Positions 61,949-64,000 of a stretch of 64,000 bases of DNA are shown here, one piece after another. The position numbers and the translations under genes were made by a program. Position 1 is the stretch's first letter. The number at the start of each line of letters is the position of its first letter. A model generated the notes under the pieces. It made no database searches and had not been told where the DNA came from. It saw only the letters and a list, made by a program, of their open reading frames with translations. Origin of the DNA: Chitinophaga filiformis (GTDB lineage Bacteria > Bacteroidota > Bacteroidia > Chitinophagales > Chitinophagaceae); assembly GCF_900102545.1 (NCBI RefSeq), contig NZ_FNBN01000008.1, positions 314,019 to 378,018 of the forward strand, written 5' to 3'.

Positions 61949-63736
61949 TCAATGCGAGAATTGCATTTCGCTCAGGTTCCGGTACAAACCACCTTCTACC
62001 AATATCAACTCCTGGTGTGTACCCTCTTCTACCAGCTTTCCTTTGTCCAATACTATGATCTTATCTGACTGACGTACAGTGCTTAACCGATGCGCAATGA
62101 CAATAGAGGTACGTCCTTCCATCAGTTTCTCCAAAGCATCCTGCACCAGCCTTTCTGACTCTGAATCCAATGCGGAAGTTGCCTCATCTAGTATGAGGAT
62201 ACGCGGGTTCTTCAGCACGGCCCTCGCAATGGCAATCCTTTGTCGCTGACCACCGGATAGCTGTATACCCCGCTCCCCGACAATCGTATCCAATCCATCG
62301 GGGAAGCGCTCTATAAACTCCCAGGCATTGGCCTTTCGGGCGGCGGCTTCCACTTCTGCGGTTGTTGCTCCTGGTTTGCCATAGGCAATGTTTTCCCGGA
62401 TAGTACCGCCAAACAGGAATACATCCTGTGGTACAATCGCCATCTGGCTACGGAGGGCTGACAGCGGGAAGCTGGCGGCATCTTTTCCGTTGAAGCGGAT
62501 CATCCCTTCCGACGGACTATACAAGCGTAATAAGAGGGAGACGATGGTGCTTTTACCCGCCCCACTGGGGCCTACCAGCGCTATCTGCTGATCTGGTGCT
62601 ATATCGAGCGAGATATCTGTCAACACTTCCTGATCATCCCTCGTAGGATAACGGAATGAAACGTTGTCGAATGAGATCTGTCCACTGAGATGATCTCCCG
62701 CGGCAATGGCCGTGGTTTCCTCCACAGGTTCCGCTGGCTCATCCAGTATTTCCAGCAGGTGTTCTGTCGCTCCGATGCTCTTTTGTATACTGGCGTAGAC
62801 TTCCGCCAGTCCTGCCACTGATCCGCCAATAAAGCTGGAATACAACACAAAGGACAACAACATACCAGGGTCCATTTTACCGGCAGCAATCAGCAGTGCA
62901 CCTCTCCAGATAACGGCGATCATCGCCCCAAACACACCCAATAGCATACTGGCGGTAAATGCACCACGGAAGCGCCCTGTTTTCATACCAGTGGCAGCTA
63001 CCTCCCGGATCTTCGTGCTGTAACGCTTCATCTCAAAGAACTCATTGGCGAAAGCCTTGACATTCAGGATGCCTTGCAAGGTCTCCTCAACGATGGTATT
63101 GGCCTCTGCCACCTGTTTCTGCGCCAGCTTGGAATAACGCCTTACAAAGCGTCCGAAGAAAAAAGCGATGACCATAACAACAGGCAATGTGGCCAGCATC
63201 AGCAGCGTCAGTTGTATGGAAGTGTGCAGCAGAAGTACGAGTCCGCCGATAATGATGATAATCTGCCGGATAAATTCAGCCACTGTTGTGGTGAAGGTTT
63301 CCTGCAGCAATGAGATATCGGAAGAGATCCTGCTGCCCAGCTCACCTACCCGTCTGCTGAGGAAGAAGCGCATGGGCAGTTTGATGAGATGGTTATAAAT
63401 GTGCTGACGTAAAGATGCCAGCGAACGCTCTGTTACATTGACAAACAGTATGATACGCAGGTAGCCGAAGATGCCCTGCGCTACCAATATGCCTACCAGC
63501 AGTAATCCTATCCGGTTTATATCATGAGGATCGGTCAATACTTTATGTGTATTGGCTGCGTCCACCAGTTCTCCCAGCAGTTTGGGAAAGGCCAGGTTGG
63601 CCAGGCTGGAGATAAAAAGAAAGAATAGCCCCAGGCTAAAGGCCGGCCAGTAAGGCTTTACATACTTGTATAATCTGAACGTGCGTTTTAATGCCGCCAC
63701 CCGGAGCGGTTTTTTCTGTTGTGTACTGTCTTCCAT
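61949..63736 (-). CDS. ABC exporter, fused permease and ATPase (MsbA/half-transporter type)
   Basis: 595 residues: six membrane helices in residues 30-320, then a nucleotide-binding domain with Walker A GPSGAGKST (near residue 390), Q-loop MAIVPQDVFLF, signature LSGGQRQR, Walker B ILILDEATSALD and switch His in IAHRLS. It works as a homodimer that pumps lipids, peptides or drugs out across the inner membrane. The charged start (MEDSTQQKKPLRVAALKRTFRLYKYVKPYW) is normal for the group. The gene stands alone, so the substrate cannot be guessed. Confidence 0.95.
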   Translation of the reverse strand: MEDSTQQKKPLRVAALKRTFRLYKYVKPYWPAFSLGLFFLFISSLANLAFPKLLGELVDAANTHKVLTDPHDINRIGLLLVGILVAQGIFGYLRIILFVNVTERSLASLRQHIYNHLIKLPMRFFLSRRVGELGSRISSDISLLQETFTTTVAEFIRQIIIIIGGLVLLLHTSIQLTLLMLATLPVVMVIAFFFGRFVRRYSKLAQKQVAEANTIVEETLQGILNVKAFANEFFEMKRYSTKIREVAATGMKTGRFRGAFTASMLLGVFGAMIAVIWRGALLIAAGKMDPGMLLSFVLYSSFIGGSVAGLAEVYASIQKSIGATEHLLEILDEPAEPVEETTAIAAGDHLSGQISFDNVSFRYPTRDDQEVLTDISLDIAPDQQIALVGPSGAGKSTIVSLLLRLYSPSEGMIRFNGKDAASFPLSALRSQMAIVPQDVFLFGGTIRENIAYGKPGATTAEVEAAARKANAWEFIERFPDGLDTIVGERGIQLSGGQRQRIAIARAVLKNPRILILDEATSALDSESERLVQDALEKLMEGRTSIVIAHRLSTVRQSDKIIVLDKGKLVEEGTHQELILVEGGLYRNLSEMQFSH

Positions 63737-63853
63737 CAGCGGATAAGAATTACTAATAATATGGAGGCATGCTCAATCCTGCTCACATTTCCAGGTCGTA
63801 AGGTTATGACGGGCTGGGAAGGTAAATATTTTATTCCTACTTAAATAAATAAA

Positions 63854-63878
63854 GAAAGGAGGCGCGTGGCCTCCTTTC
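63854..63878 (-). terminator. Terminator for a leftward gene beyond the window edge
   Basis: GAAAGGAGGC (63854-63863) with GCCTCCTTTC (63869-63878) and a 5-nt loop. On the minus strand it is followed by TTTATTTATTTAA. A minus-strand gene must therefore end between here and the right edge. Confidence 0.7.
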
Positions 63879-63927
63879 CTGCGACGAATAAACAATCACG
63901 TTTAAGATTCTATTGCCTTTTAATGTA

Positions 63928-64000
63928 TTATCGACTTAAATAGCCAATCTGCGTCGATGCGAAAAGAGTTTCCATATCCGTGTGATCGGCAATGTTTACC
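63928..64000 (-). CDS. Possible C-terminal end of a leftward gene, cut by the window edge
   Basis: In one minus-strand frame the last bases read VNIADHTDMETLFASTQIGY then LSR and a stop at 63928-63930, 50 bases before the terminator. A second frame is also open (to a stop at 63918), so the choice is uncertain and no family can be named. Confidence 0.3.
   Translation of the reverse strand, partial: VNIADHTDMETLFASTQIGYLSR

Overview
The window looks like a chromosome segment of a Bacteroidota bacterium, most likely Chitinophaga or a close relative in the Chitinophagaceae. This rests on the gene families (OMP_b-brl_3-type TonB-dependent barrels, LytS/LytTR pairs, GLPGLI/DUF4412-like exported proteins, FdhD with a YdeP-type oxidoreductase, IorB-like molybdoenzyme), on Bacteroidota-style -7 boxes (TANNTTTG) instead of Shine-Dalgarno sequences, and on terpene cyclases of the type found in Chitinophaga. 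No species was checked by search.

Layout. 1-2.5 kb: end of a surface beta-propeller, a lipoprotein and a GH20-like hydrolase. 2.5-6.8 kb: fatty acid desaturase, cold-shock protein, a transposase relic, an 11-nt phased repeat, a 179-aa protein of unknown function and an Old Yellow Enzyme. 7.1-8.7 kb: a bactofilin behind an actin-like ATPase whose nucleotide-binding motifs appear in circularly permuted order. 9-21.5 kb: two class I terpene cyclases, each beside a paralogous membrane hybrid histidine kinase, plus an M1 peptidase, an exported unknown, repeat DNA and a cytochrome P450.

22.1-29 kb is the highlight: a complete retron on the minus strand. The order of transcription is a WGR/HEAT-repeat protein, a winged-helix/SWIM zinc-finger protein, a structured non-coding RNA, and a retron reverse transcriptase. 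The RNA (23760-23992) has a perfect 12-bp a1/a2 repeat, three msr-type hairpins inside a 7-bp closing stem, and a perfect 25-bp msd stem. The gene content matches what I recall as retron type XIII (ARM/HEAT + WHSWIM + RT), a type that to my knowledge has little experimental work.

29-43 kb: DoxX with a truncated Tat-signal gene behind it, YhcH, an OmpR-type two-component system with an outer-membrane barrel and exported protein, a second barrel, a LytS/LytTR pair, and an orphan IorB-like molybdenum hydroxylase subunit. 43.8-52.3 kb: FMN reductase, a SelW-like/BamA-like/barrel cluster, a TPR histidine kinase, a YpfJ-type metallopeptidase and a DUF4132 protein. 52.4-58.6 kb: a degenerate tRNA-Ala-like sequence, fdhD plus its formate-dehydrogenase-like partner, an Omp85-like barrel and a DUF695/RraB protein. 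58.7-64 kb: another TonB-dependent barrel, a hotdog thioesterase, a small repeat cluster and an ABC exporter.

Regulation visible in the sequence is mostly by signalling proteins (five histidine kinases, two response regulators). One 17-bp palindrome looks like a TetR-family operator. A structured intergenic element occurs twice (about 16.7 kb and 40.6 kb).
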